Shown here in pieces: positions 44,891 through 53,626 of a stretch of DNA of 55,129 bases; position 1 is the first letter of the stretch, and each line of letters starts with the position of its first letter. Origin of the DNA: Streptomyces phaeoluteigriseus (GTDB lineage: Bacteria > Actinomycetota > Actinomycetes > Streptomycetales > Streptomycetaceae); contig NZ_MPOH02000015.1 of NCBI RefSeq assembly GCF_001896135.2, forward strand, positions 628,141 to 683,269, written 5' to 3'. Both the position numbers and the translations under genes were made by a program. The notes below the pieces were generated by a model. That model did no database searches. It saw only the letters and a list, made by a program, of their open reading frames with translations, and had not been told where the DNA came from.

Positions 44891-46275
44891 GGCAGACAGG
44901 CGCAAGGCGTGACACGGCCGGAGGCGAACAGCACGAACCGCGGCGGCTTGGTGCCGGCCTGGGTGCCGAAGAGGATGCGCGGCTGCTTGCCGCCCCGGAT
45001 CGGGTGCGGGTGGGCCGAGACCAGCTCACCGAGGAAGGCGTTCAGCCGGCCCGTGGGGACGCGGGTCTCCCAGCCGGCCAGGGCGGTCTCGATCGCCGGG
45101 ACCAGCTTCTCCATGTGCCGTCCGGTGCGCGCCGAGACGTTCACCCGCGGCGCCCACGCCACCTGGGCCAGCTCGGTCTCGATCTCCCGCTCCAGGTAGT
45201 AGCGGCGCTCCTCGTCGAGGGTGTCCCACTTGTTGAAGGCGAGGACGAGCGCGCGGCCCGCGTCCACCGCCATGGTGACGATCCGCTGGTCCTGCACGGA
45301 GATCGACTCGGAGGCGTCGATCAGGATGACCGCCACCTCGGCCTTCTCCACCGCGGCCGCGGTGCGCAGCGAGGCGTAGTAGTCGGCGCCCTGCTGGAGG
45401 TGGACCCGCTTGCGGATGCCGGCCGTGTCGACGAACTTCCAGATGACACCGCCCAGTTCGATCAACTCGTCGACCGGGTCACGGGTGGTGCCCGCGATCT
45501 CGTTGACGACGACGCGCTCCTCGCCGGCCACCTTGTTCAGCAGCGAGGACTTGCCGACGTTCGGGCGGCCGATGAGGGCGATGCGGCGGGGGCCGCCGAC
45601 CGCTGTGCCGAAGGTCTGCTCGGGCGCCTCCGGCAGCGCCTCCAGGACGGCGTCCAGCATGTCGCCGGTGCCGCGGCCGTGCAGTGCGGAGACGGGGTGC
45701 GGCTCGCCGAGGCCCAGGGACCACAGGTAGGCCGCGTCCGCCTCGCCGCTCAGGCCGTCCACCTTGTTGGCGGCCAGCACGACGGGCTTGGCGGCCTTGC
45801 GCAACAGCCGTACGACCGCCTCGTCGGTGTCGGTCGCGCCGACCTTGGCGTCGACGACGAAGACGACCGCGTCGGCGGCCTCGATCGCGTACTCGGCCTG
45901 GGCGGCCACGGAGGCGTCGATGCCGAGGACGTCCTGCTCCCAGCCGCCGGTGTCGACGACCTTGAAGCGGCGGCCCGCCCACTCGGCCTCGTAGGTCACG
46001 CGGTCGCGGGTGACGCCCGGCTTGTCCTCGACGACGGCCTCGCGCCGCCCGATGATCCGGTTGACGAGGGTCGACTTGCCGACATTGGGGCGGCCGACGA
46101 CGGCGAGGACCGGCAGCGGCCCGTGTCCGGCGGCCTCGATCGCTCCCTCGACGTCCTCGATGTCGAAGCCCTCTACCGCGGCGAGCTCCATGAACTCCGC
46201 GTACTCGGCGTCGCCGAGTGCCCCGTGGTCGTGCTCGAAGGAGTCCGAGCCGTCGGGCTGGATGTGGTCGTTCAT
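44770..46275 (-). CDS. der: Ribosome-assembly GTPase Der (EngA) with abnormal C-terminus
   Basis: Two GTPase domains are complete: GRPNVGKST (about residue 62), DTGG and NKVD; then GRPNVGKSS (about 235), DTAG and NKWD. The C-terminal KH-like domain runs normally to GTQAGTKPPRFVLFASG (about residue 455). After this, family members continue with F-[IL]-E-x-G-Y-R-R-F and about 30 more residues. Here the chain goes RVTPCACLPQPLRRG and reads the opposite strand of the hypothetical gene to a stop at 44770. No frame supplies the missing end, so about 38 codons plus spacer are absent. Der is essential in studied bacteria. ATG 46275. Confidence 0.88.
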   Translation of the reverse strand: MNDHIQPDGSDSFEHDHGALGDAEYAEFMELAAVEGFDIEDVEGAIEAAGHGPLPVLAVVGRPNVGKSTLVNRIIGRREAVVEDKPGVTRDRVTYEAEWAGRRFKVVDTGGWEQDVLGIDASVAAQAEYAIEAADAVVFVVDAKVGATDTDEAVVRLLRKAAKPVVLAANKVDGLSGEADAAYLWSLGLGEPHPVSALHGRGTGDMLDAVLEALPEAPEQTFGTAVGGPRRIALIGRPNVGKSSLLNKVAGEERVVVNEIAGTTRDPVDELIELGGVIWKFVDTAGIRKRVHLQQGADYYASLRTAAAVEKAEVAVILIDASESISVQDQRIVTMAVDAGRALVLAFNKWDTLDEERRYYLEREIETELAQVAWAPRVNVSARTGRHMEKLVPAIETALAGWETRVPTGRLNAFLGELVSAHPHPIRGGKQPRILFGTQAGTKPPRFVLFASGRVTPCACLPQPLRRGAGGRAGTWCIPVGVCCRPACPACPSGPTRCHCD

Positions 46276-46399
46276 GAAGTCCGTACCTCTGCGTTCATTC
46301 GTGGTGATCGGTGGAGCACCCGTTTTCGGCGGTTTGATCCACTACTCAGTGTCGCCCAGCGTCCGCCCGGACGCCCGGCGTTTTCGTTCCGCTGTGCCG

Positions 46400-47062
46400 C
46401 TATCCCGCGTCCGCCGGCCGGCCGGTGAGCCGTCTGGCGTGATCCAGGTGTGCGGCCAGTTGCTTCTGGATGCGCTCGGTGGCCTCGTCCAGCGCCCTGC
46501 GCGTACGCCGCCCGCTGCCGTCGCCCGCCTCGAACGGGTCGCCGAAGACGACGTCGACACGGGACCGCAGCGGGGGCAGCCCCTTGAACAACCGTCCGCG
46601 CCGCTCGGTGCTTCCCAGTACGGCCACGGGGACGATCGCCGCCCCGCTGCGCACCGCGAAATAGGCGAGCCCCGCGCGCAGTGAGGCGAAGTCGCCCTCG
46701 CCCCGCGTGCCCTCCGGAAAGATACCGAGTACGCCGCCGGCCTCCAGCACGCCGAGCGCGCGGGTGATCGCCTTGCGGTCGGTGGTGTCCCGGTCGACCT
46801 TGAGCTGCCCGATCCCGGTCAGGAATGGGTCGAGGGGGCCGATGAACGCTTCCTTCTTGATCAGGAAGTGCGTCGGCCGGGGCGCCACGCCCATGACCAT
46901 CGGCCCGTCGATGTTGTGGGAGTGGTTGACGGCGAAGATCACGGGCCCGGTCGCCGGTACTTTCCAGGCGCCCAGCACCCGCGGCTTCCAGAACCCGTAC
47001 ATCAGGCCGACGCCGATGCGCCGCCCGACCTCCGCGCCCCGCTCCGAGGGCAGTTCTCTCAC
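46400..47062 (-). CDS. 1-acylglycerol-3-phosphate acyltransferase (PlsC-like)
   Basis: 220 aa. NHSHNIDGPM gives the H-x4-D motif (about residue 45), GIFPEGTRGEGD is the EGTR motif, and AIVPVAVLGSTER is motif 4. Membrane-associated phospholipid synthesis step. GTG 47062 overlaps the cmk stop (GTGA). It lies between cmk and der, an order I remember for Streptomyces. A small hairpin GCGTCC-GCCC-GGACGC (46359-46374) lies downstream, before der. Confidence 0.88.
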   Translation of the reverse strand: MRELPSERGAEVGRRIGVGLMYGFWKPRVLGAWKVPATGPVIFAVNHSHNIDGPMVMGVAPRPTHFLIKKEAFIGPLDPFLTGIGQLKVDRDTTDRKAITRALGVLEAGGVLGIFPEGTRGEGDFASLRAGLAYFAVRSGAAIVPVAVLGSTERRGRLFKGLPPLRSRVDVVFGDPFEAGDGSGRRTRRALDEATERIQKQLAAHLDHARRLTGRPADAG

Positions 47063-47745
47063 TTCGCCGCCCGCTTCTCCCCGACGAGGGTGACCACACA
47101 CTCGATGACCTGGGTCAGCGTCAGCTCGGTGGTGTCCACCTCGACGGCGTCGTCCGCCTTGGCGAGCGGGGAGGTCTTGCGCGAGGAGTCGGCCGCGTCC
47201 CGCTTGATCAGCGCCTCGCGGGTGCTCTGCACGTCCGCGCCCTTCAGCTCACCGCTGCGGCGGGCGGCCCGGGCCTCCGGCGAGGCGGTGAGGAAGATCT
47301 TCAGATCGGCGTCGGGCAGCACGGTCGTCCCGATGTCACGCCCCTCGACGACGATGCCCCGCTCGGCGGAGGCCGCCAGCGACCGCTGTAGCTCGGTGAT
47401 CCGCGCCCGCACCTCCGGTACGGCGCTCACCGCACTGACCTTGGAGGTGACCTCCTGGGTGCGGATCGGGCCGGCCACGTCGGTGCCGTCGACCGTGATC
47501 GTCGGGTCGGCCGGGTCGGTGCCGGAGACGATCTCGGGCTTCCCGGCGACGGCGGCGATCGCCGTGGGGTCCTCGATGTCGATCCCGTTGCTGACCATCC
47601 ACCACGTGATCGCCCGGTACTGGGCGCCGGTGTCCAGGTAGCTCAGCCCGAGCTGGGCGGCCACGGCCTTGGACGTGCTCGACTTGCCCGTGCCGGAGGG
47701 ACCGTCGATGGCGACGATCACGGGCTGGGCGGCGCCGTTTTCCAC
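47059..47745 (-). CDS. cmk: Cytidylate kinase
   Basis: 228 aa. P-loop VIVAIDGPSGTGKSSTSKAVA (residues 8-28), LDTGAQYRAITWW, EGRDIGTTVLPDADLKIFLTASPEARA and KRDAADSSRKTSPL are diagnostic. Phosphorylates CMP and dCMP. GTG 47745 is chosen. The open frame runs on upstream into tyrA, but only because of the tyrA frameshift; the start context and the family length support 47745. Confidence 0.93.
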   Translation of the reverse strand: MENGAAQPVIVAIDGPSGTGKSSTSKAVAAQLGLSYLDTGAQYRAITWWMVSNGIDIEDPTAIAAVAGKPEIVSGTDPADPTITVDGTDVAGPIRTQEVTSKVSAVSAVPEVRARITELQRSLAASAERGIVVEGRDIGTTVLPDADLKIFLTASPEARAARRSGELKGADVQSTREALIKRDAADSSRKTSPLAKADDAVEVDTTELTLTQVIECVVTLVGEKRAAK

Positions 47746-47902
47746 GGGAGGACACCTTCCTGGTGCGAGGCGGTGGGCTGCAGGACGGGAATGCGCCCCG
47801 CACAAGGTTACTGGGTACGGGTCACTCATCCGGCCGACGGCCACCGGGAGGGCCTTTCCCGGTCCCCGCGGCCCCGGCGGCACCCACCCCGACGCCGGGT
47901 AC

Positions 47903-48987
47903 CTACTGCCGCAGCGCCCACCCCCGCTCCCGCAGCGCGCGCCCAGCATGTCCACCGCCTTGGGCTCGACCATCAACTGCACCAGGCCCGCCTGCTGTCC
48001 CGTCGCGTGCTCGATGCGTACGTCCTCGATGTTGACGCCCGCCCGCCCGGCATCGGCGAAGATGCGGGCGAGCTGCCCCGGCTGGTCGTCGATGAGCACC
48101 GCCACGACCTCGTACGCATGCGGAGCGGACCCGTGCTTGCCGGGGACCCGGACCTGACCGGCGTTCCCGCGCCGCAGGACGTCCTCGATGCCGTCGGCGC
48201 CCTCGCGGCGCTTGCCCTCGTCGGAGGACTGCAGGGCCCGCAGCGCCCGGACCGTCTCGTCGAGGTCGTCGGCGACGTCGCCGAGCAGGTCGGCGACCGG
48301 CCCGGGGTTCGCGGAGAGGATGTCGATCCACATGCGGGGGTCGGAGGCGGCGATCCGGGTGACGTCCCGGATGCCCTGTCCGCACAGCCGTACGGCGGCC
48401 TCCTCGGCGTTCTGGAGGCGTGCGGCGACCATGCTGGAGACCAGGTGGGGCATGTGGGAGACGAGCGCCACGGCCCGGTCGTGGGCGTCCGCGTCCATGA
48501 CCACGGGGACGGCACGGCAGTGCGAGACCAGCTCCAGGGCGAGGTTGAGCACCTCGGTGTCGGTGTCGCGGGTCGGCGTGAGCACCCAGGGGCGGCCCTC
48601 GAAGAGGTCGGCGGTCGCGGCCAGCGGCCCGGACTTCTCGCGGCCGGACATGGGGTGGGTGCCGAGGTAGGCCGACAGGTCGAGGCCGAGCGCCTCCAGT
48701 TCCCGGCGCGGTCCGCCCTTGACGCTGGCCACGTCGAGGTAGCCGCGGGCCACACCCCGGCGCATGGCGTCGGCGAGCACGGCGGCCACATGGGCGGGCG
48801 GGGCGGCGACGACGGCGACGTCGACCGGGCTCTGGGGGGCCTCGTCGATTCCGGCGCCGAGCGCCGCCGCCGTACGGGCCTGCTCGGGGTCGTGGTCCTC
48901 CAGGTGGACGACGACGCCCCGCCGGGCGAGGGCGAGGGCCGCGGAGGTGCCGATGAGTCCGGTTCCGATGACGAGGGCGGTTCTCAC
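47903..48987 (-). pseudogene. tyrA: Prephenate dehydrogenase, frameshift in last codons
   Basis: About 361 aa once corrected. Rossmann start TALVIGTGLIGTSAALAL, then GTHPMSGREKSGPLAAT (active-site His), DAHDRAVALVSHMPHLVSS, and a C-terminal ACT domain (YEVVAVLIDDQPGQLARIFADAGRAGVNIEDVRIEH). Near 47940 one G (plus strand) is missing. Restoring it ends the protein MLGRALRERGWALRQ with stop TAG at 47905-47903. As written, the frame reads on into cmk and mimics a fusion protein. GTG 48987 overlaps the aroH stop. Tyrosine biosynthesis. Confidence 0.87.
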
Positions 48988-49346
48988 TGGGCGATGTCCT
49001 TGCGCAGGGCGGCCGCGGCGCCGAGGTAGACGTGGTTGATCTCCGAGCGGGGCCGGTCCGACTCGATGTGCGCGAGGAGGCGGACGACCCTGGGCAGGGC
49101 GCCCTGGATGTCGAGTTCCTGGGCGCAGATCAGCGGCACGTCGACGATGCCCAGCTTGCGCGCGGCGGCGGCCGGGAAGTCGCTGTGCAGATCGGGTGTG
49201 GCGGTGAACCAGATGCTGATCAGGTCGTCGGCGCCGAGGGAGTTGCGCTCCATGACGGCGGTGAGCAGCGCCCCGACCTGCTCGTCCATGTGTCCGGCCT
49301 CGTCCCTGTCCAGCTGGACGGCTCCCCGGACCGCTCGTACCGCCAC
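48984..49346 (-). CDS. aroH: Chorismate mutase, AroH type
   Basis: 120 aa, the usual AroH size. AVRAVRGAVQLDRDEAGHMDEQVGALLTAVMERNSL, IWFTATPDLHSDFPAAAARKLG and HVYLGAAAALRKD (Arg and Tyr of the active site) are typical. Trimeric enzyme turning chorismate into prephenate, the substrate of the next gene's product. GTG 49346 has GAGGAG upstream; its stop overlaps the tyrA start. Confidence 0.92.
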   Translation of the reverse strand: MAVRAVRGAVQLDRDEAGHMDEQVGALLTAVMERNSLGADDLISIWFTATPDLHSDFPAAAARKLGIVDVPLICAQELDIQGALPRVVRLLAHIESDRPRSEINHVYLGAAAALRKDIAQ

Positions 49347-49567
49347 GGCGCTGCTCCTCGCTGACGTAGGTGACGACTTGCTCAGTCGGTGTTCGCCGTC
49401 CAGCGTAGTCAGCCCGGACCGGCCCGGAACACGGTGCCCGCCCGCTGAGACGGGTCCCGTACCCGCTCTGCCGCCGTCGGTCACGGTCGGGCGTTCTGTG
49501 TCACTCTGTCCTCCGGACCCATCGTCTGCCTCTTCCCCTGCTTCTCGCGCACTTTCGGAGTGACGAC

Positions 49568-49972
49568 ATGACCCTTCCCGCCTCTCGCCGGACGGTTCTC
49601 CTCGCGACGGGCGCGGCGGCGCTCGCCGTCGGCTGTGGTGATCAGGACGACGGCGGCGACCCCGGTACGTCGTCCTCCTCCCCCGGTCAGGAGCTGGCGA
49701 AGACGGCCGACATCCCGGTCGGCGGCGGCAAGATCTTCAAGGACGAGAAGCTCGTGGTGACGCAGCCGACGCAGGGCGACTTCAAGGCCTTCTCGGCGAT
49801 CTGCACCCATCAGCGCTGCGTGGTGGCGACCGTCGCCGACGGCACCGTCAACTGCGCCTGCCACAGGAGCAGCTTCGACATCGCCGACGGCGCGGTGACG
49901 GGCGGCCCGGCGACCGAGCCGCTGCCCGCGCGGCGGATCACGGTGAAGGGCGACGCCATCACGCTGGCGTGA
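49568..49972 (+). CDS. Secreted Rieske [2Fe-2S] lipoprotein
   Basis: 134 aa. Twin-arginine start (SRRTVLLATGAAALAVGC) with a lipobox-like Cys, so Tat export and lipid anchoring are likely. Rieske motifs: CTHQRC (C-x-H) and CACHRSSF (C-x2-H), the standard 15-17 residues apart. Electron carrier or small redox protein on the outer membrane face. Partner unknown. Confidence 0.9.
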   Translation: MTLPASRRTVLLATGAAALAVGCGDQDDGGDPGTSSSSPGQELAKTADIPVGGGKIFKDEKLVVTQPTQGDFKAFSAICTHQRCVVATVADGTVNCACHRSSFDIADGAVTGGPATEPLPARRITVKGDAITLA

Positions 49973-49978
49973 GCGGGC

Positions 49979-51001
49979 TCAGTGGTCCCACAGCGCCCCG
50001 AGGGTGACCAGCTCGCTCCGGTGCTCGATCCGGTCCACCCACTCCGTCGGCCAGGCGTCGGAACCGGCGTACGCGCCCGCGAAGGCGCCGGCCAGGCAGG
50101 CGATGGAGTCGGAGTCGCCGGCGGAGCAGGCGGCCCGGCGCAGCGCGGTGACCGGTTCGTCGGGGAAGAGCAGGAAACACAGCAGCCCGGTAACCAGCGC
50201 CTCCTCGGCGATCCAGCCCTCCCCGGTGGCCAGGCACGGGTCCGTCTCCGGTGAGGGGCTGCGCAGAGCCTCCTGGAGCCGCTCCAGGACACCCAGGCAG
50301 TCGTCCCAGCCCCGCGCGATGAAGTGTTCCGGCGTCGGGTCCTGGGAGCGGGTCCACAGGTCGCCGAGCCAGCGGTGGTGGTAGCGGGTGCGGTTGTCGA
50401 GGGCGTAGGACCGCAGCAGCCCGACCAGGCCCGTCGGTTCGGCGCCCTCCGCGAGCAGCCGTACGGCGTGGGCGGTGAGGTCCGAGGCGGCGAGCGCGGT
50501 GGGGTGGCCGTGGGTGAGGCCGGACTGGAGCTGGGCGGCACCGGCCCGCTGTTCGTCGCTGAGGCCGGGGGCGAGGCCGAGGGGCGCCACGCGCATGTTG
50601 GCGCCGCAGCCCTTGGAACCGATCTGTCCGGCGTCCTGCCACAGCCGCCCGTCGTCCTCCAGCAGGTCGCAGGCGGTCAGGCAGGTCCGGCCGGGGGCGC
50701 GGTTGTTCTCGGGCGACCGGTACCAGTCCACGAACTCCTCGCGCAGCGGCCGCTCCAGCCGGTCCGGCACGAGCAGCCCGCGGTCCATGGCCGTACGCAG
50801 GGCCCGCGCGACGGCCAGCGTCATCTGGGTGTCGTCGGAGACGAAGGCACGCCTGGGCAGCTCCATCTCCCGCCAGGGCCCGCACTTGGCGAGGATGGAG
50901 GGGACGTCGTCGAACTCGGTCGGAAACCCGAGCGCGTCCCCCAGCGCGAGGCCCAGCAGGGCCCCCGTCGCGGCGCGCTTCCTGACGGTCGTGGTGGTCA
51001 T
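49979..51001 (-). CDS. ADP-ribosylglycohydrolase (DraG/ARH family)
   Basis: 340 aa. GALLGLALGDALGFPTEF at the N-terminus, SDDTQMTLAVA (metal ligands Asp-Asp, about residue 57) and the C-terminal GDSDSIACLAGAFAGAYAG (Asp-x-Asp metal ligands) are all present, so the two-metal site is intact. Removes ADP-ribose from proteins or other targets. ATG 51001 overlaps the stop of the NrtR-like gene, forming an operon on ADP-ribose. Confidence 0.9.
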   Translation of the reverse strand: MTTTTVRKRAATGALLGLALGDALGFPTEFDDVPSILAKCGPWREMELPRRAFVSDDTQMTLAVARALRTAMDRGLLVPDRLERPLREEFVDWYRSPENNRAPGRTCLTACDLLEDDGRLWQDAGQIGSKGCGANMRVAPLGLAPGLSDEQRAGAAQLQSGLTHGHPTALAASDLTAHAVRLLAEGAEPTGLVGLLRSYALDNRTRYHHRWLGDLWTRSQDPTPEHFIARGWDDCLGVLERLQEALRSPSPETDPCLATGEGWIAEEALVTGLLCFLLFPDEPVTALRRAACSAGDSDSIACLAGAFAGAYAGSDAWPTEWVDRIEHRSELVTLGALWDH

Positions 51002-51720
51002 GCGGAACGTCCTTCCCGGGGCGGTCGCAGCAGGGGTGGGTGCAGGGTGGTGGCGGTGCCCGCGCGGTAGAGGGCGGCCGGTTTGCCGCGGCCTCCGGTC
51101 AGTCGCGCGCCGCCGCCGGGGACGGGCTCGACGAAGCCGGGGGTGGCGAGCACCTTGCGGCGGAAGTTGGGCCGGTCCAGGCCGGTGCCCCAGACCGTCT
51201 CGTAGACCTGCTGCAGCTCGCCGAGGGTGAACTCGGGCGGACAGAAGGCCGTGGCGAGGCAGGTGTACTCGAGCTTGGCGCCGACCCGGTCGTGGGCGTC
51301 GGCGAGGATCCGGTCGTGGTCGAAGGCGAGCGGCTGGGCGCCGTCGTACGGCAGCCAGCGCGCCTGGGCCGCGTCGCCGCCGCCGCGCGGTTCGGGCGCG
51401 TCGGGGAGCAGGGCGGCGAAGGCGACGGAGACGACCCGCATCCGGGGGTCGCGGTCGGGTTCGCTGTAGGTGCGCAGTTGTTCCAGGTGGAGTCCGGAGA
51501 CGTCGGCGAGGCCGGTCTCCTCGGCCAGTTCGCGCCGGGCGGCGGTCTCGGCGGACTCGTTGGGCAGCACGAACCCGCCGGGCAGCGCCCAGTGGCCGAG
51601 GTACGGCTCCTGCCCGCGCTCCACGAGCAGGACGTGCAGGGCGCCCGCGCGCAGGGTGAGGACGGCGAGGTCCACGGTGACGGCGAAGGGTTCGAAGGCG
51701 TACTTGTCGTAGCCCCGCAT
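50998..51720 (-). CDS. nrtR: NrtR-like Nudix regulator of NAD metabolism
   Basis: 240 aa. Nudix domain about 10-150, with an intact box (GGFVLPNESAETAARRELAEETGL: all Glu present). C-terminal winged helix about 150-230 (FTLGELQQVYETVWGTGLDRPNFRRKVL), as in NrtR repressors, which sense ADP-ribose. The intact box means catalysis is possible as well as sensing. Coupled to an ADP-ribosylglycohydrolase, with a palindromic operator just upstream, so autoregulation is likely. Confidence 0.85.
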   Translation of the reverse strand: MRGYDKYAFEPFAVTVDLAVLTLRAGALHVLLVERGQEPYLGHWALPGGFVLPNESAETAARRELAEETGLADVSGLHLEQLRTYSEPDRDPRMRVVSVAFAALLPDAPEPRGGGDAAQARWLPYDGAQPLAFDHDRILADAHDRVGAKLEYTCLATAFCPPEFTLGELQQVYETVWGTGLDRPNFRRKVLATPGFVEPVPGGGARLTGGRGKPAALYRAGTATTLHPPLLRPPREGRSA

Positions 51721-51733
51721 CCACCCACCCCCC

Positions 51734-51757
51734 TTTAATGGTCGTACCGACTATAAA
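51734..51757. promoter_or_regulatory. Candidate NrtR operator
   Basis: TTTAATGGTCG (51734-51744), spacer TAC, CGACTATAAA (51748-51757): an AT-edged inverted repeat 14 bp before the start codon. Its place and form fit NrtR sites. Confidence 0.65.
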
Positions 51758-51783
51758 CCTGCCCGGTGTCCGGGCACAAGAAA

Positions 51784-51814
51784 GCGGCCGGCCCGGAAAT
51801 CCGGAACCGGCCGC
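51784..51814 (-). terminator. Terminator of the scp/pseudouridine synthase operon
   Basis: GCGGCCGG (51784-51791) pairs with CCGGCCGC (51807-51814), with a nested CCGG stem. On the minus strand it is followed by TTTCTTG. Confidence 0.8.
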
Positions 51815-51828
51815 TCCCGCAAGGCGCC

Positions 51829-52961
51829 CTAGAGGTCGACCTCCTGCATCAGCATGCCGACCTCGGTGTTCGACAGCCGGCGCAGCCAGCCCGACTTCTG
51901 GTCGCCCAGGGTGATCGGGCCGAAGGCCGTGCGCACCAGCTTGTCGACCGGGAAACCGGCCTCCGCGAGCATCCGGCGCACGATGTGCTTGCGGCCCTCG
52001 TGGAGGGTGACCTCGACGAGGTAGTTCTTGCCGGTCTGCTCGACCACCCGGAAGTGGTCCGCCTTCGCGTACCCGTCCTCCAGCTGGATGCCGTCCTTGA
52101 GCCGCTTGCCCAGGTCACGCGGGATCGGGCCCACGATGTGCGCGAGGTAGACCTTCTTCACGCCGTACTTGGGGTGCGTCAGCCGGTGTGCCAGCTCACC
52201 GTGGTTGGTGAGCAGGATGACGCCCTCGGTCTCGGTGTCGAGCCGCCCGACGTGGAACAGCCGGGTCTCGCGGTTGGTGACGTAGTCGCCGAGGCACTGC
52301 CGGCCCTCGTTGTCCTCCATCGTGGAGACGACACCGGCGGGCTTGTTCAGCGAGAAGAACTGGTACGACTGCGTCGCCACGGTCAGGCCGTCGACCTTGA
52401 CCTCGTCCTTCTCCGGGTCGACCCGCTTGCCCTGCTCCAGGACGATCTCGCCGTTGACCTCGACCCGCGCCTGCTCGATCAGCTCCTCGCAGGCCCGCCG
52501 GGAGCCGTAGCCCGCGCGCGCGAGGATCTTCTGGAGCCGCTCGCCCTCCTGCTCGGCGCCCGGGAAGGTCTTGGGCAGCTTGATGTCCTTCTTGTCCGCG
52601 TACCGCTCGCGGTTGCGCTCCTCGGCCCGCGTCTCGTACTCGCGCGAGGTCGCCGGGACCGACGGCCCGCGCTGCTGGGGCTTCTTCGGACCGCCCTTGG
52701 CACCGCCGCGGCCGCGCCGCCGCGACCCGCCTTCGGACCCTCATGAGACGCGCCGGGGCCCACGTCGTAGCGGCGCTCCTCGGGGCGGGGCCTGCTGGGC
52801 CGGCCCGGGGCCTCGCCCTGGCCGCCCCGACCGCCCTGTCCACGGCCCTGACCCTGACCCTGCCCCCGGCCCTGGCCCTGCTTCTGGCCCCTGTTGTTGC
52901 CGGCGCCGCGGGGGTTGCCGCGCCCACCGCTCTTGCCGCTACCGCTACCGCTGCTTCGCAT
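51829..52961 (-). pseudogene. rluB: Pseudouridine synthase (RluB/RsuA type), one-base frameshift
   Basis: About 378 aa once corrected. Gly/Gln/Arg-rich N-terminus (ATG 52961), then an S4 domain (GERLQKILARAGYGSRRACEELIEQARVEVNG, about residues 135-165), then the catalytic domain with GRLDTETEGVILLTN (catalytic Asp) and LHEGRKHIVRRMLAEAGFPV. Between about 52706 and 52730 one G/C is missing in a GGC-rich run. Before it the frame reads RYDVGPGASHEGPKAGRGG, after it GGAKGGPKKPQQRG. The gene overlaps scpB by one base, the usual order in actinobacteria. Confidence 0.87.
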
Positions 52962-53626
52962 CAGATTTCCGTCGTCGTCGTGTCCGTCGTGGGACCGTCG
53001 TCCGCATCCGGGGCGTCCGGATCGAACGACGGTACGGCTTCCTGGGTCTCGGCCTCGATCGCCTCCGCCTCCGGGAGGAAGGGCGCGAGCTCCGGGAGCT
53101 CGTCCAGACCGCGCAGGCCCATCCGCTCCAGGAAGTAGTTCGTCGTCCTGTACAGGATCGCACCTGTTTCGGGTTCCGTGCCCGCCTCCTCGACCAGACC
53201 GCGCTGGAGGAGGGTGCGCATCACGCCGTCGCAGTTCACTCCGCGCACCGCGGAGACCCTGCTGCGGCTGACCGGCTGACGGTAGGCGACCACCGCCAGG
53301 GTCTCCAGCGCCGCCTGCGTGAGCCGGGCCTGCTGTCCGTCCAGGACGTACCGTTCGACGGCCGGGGCGTACTCGCCTCGGGTGTAGAACCGCCAGCCGC
53401 CCGCGACGAACCGCAGCTCGAAGCCGCGCCCCTGCACGGTGTACTCGTCGGCCAGCTCCCGCAGCGCGTCCGCGACCTGGCGGCGCGGGCGCTCCACGAT
53501 CTTCGCGAGATGCTCCTCGGTCGCCGGCTCGTCCACGACCATCAGGACGGCCTCCAGGGCGGGCTTGAGGTCGAGGCCGACGACGGTACGCGGCCCGCCC
53601 GGCGCCTCTGCGGTGTCCTCGCTCAC
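52961..53626 (-). CDS. scpB: Segregation and condensation protein B
   Basis: 221 aa. Two winged-helix domains: LKPALEAVLMVVDEPATEEHLAKIVERPRRQVADALREL, then LTQAALETLAVVAYRQPVSRSRVSAVRGVNCDGVMRTLLQRGLVEEAG, followed by TTNYFLERMGLRGLDELPEL. Acidic tail. Partner of ScpA and SMC in chromosome compaction. GTG 53626 overlaps the scpA stop (GTGA). Confidence 0.95.
   Translation of the reverse strand: MSEDTAEAPGGPRTVVGLDLKPALEAVLMVVDEPATEEHLAKIVERPRRQVADALRELADEYTVQGRGFELRFVAGGWRFYTRGEYAPAVERYVLDGQQARLTQAALETLAVVAYRQPVSRSRVSAVRGVNCDGVMRTLLQRGLVEEAGTEPETGAILYRTTNYFLERMGLRGLDELPELAPFLPEAEAIEAETQEAVPSFDPDAPDADDGPTTDTTTTEI

Noticed and set aside
52743..53140. Hydrophobic + strand ORF opposite the pseudouridine synthase and scpB
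   Set aside because: Its Ala/Leu-rich text comes from reading the Gly/Gln-rich repeat on the other strand; no ribosome site.
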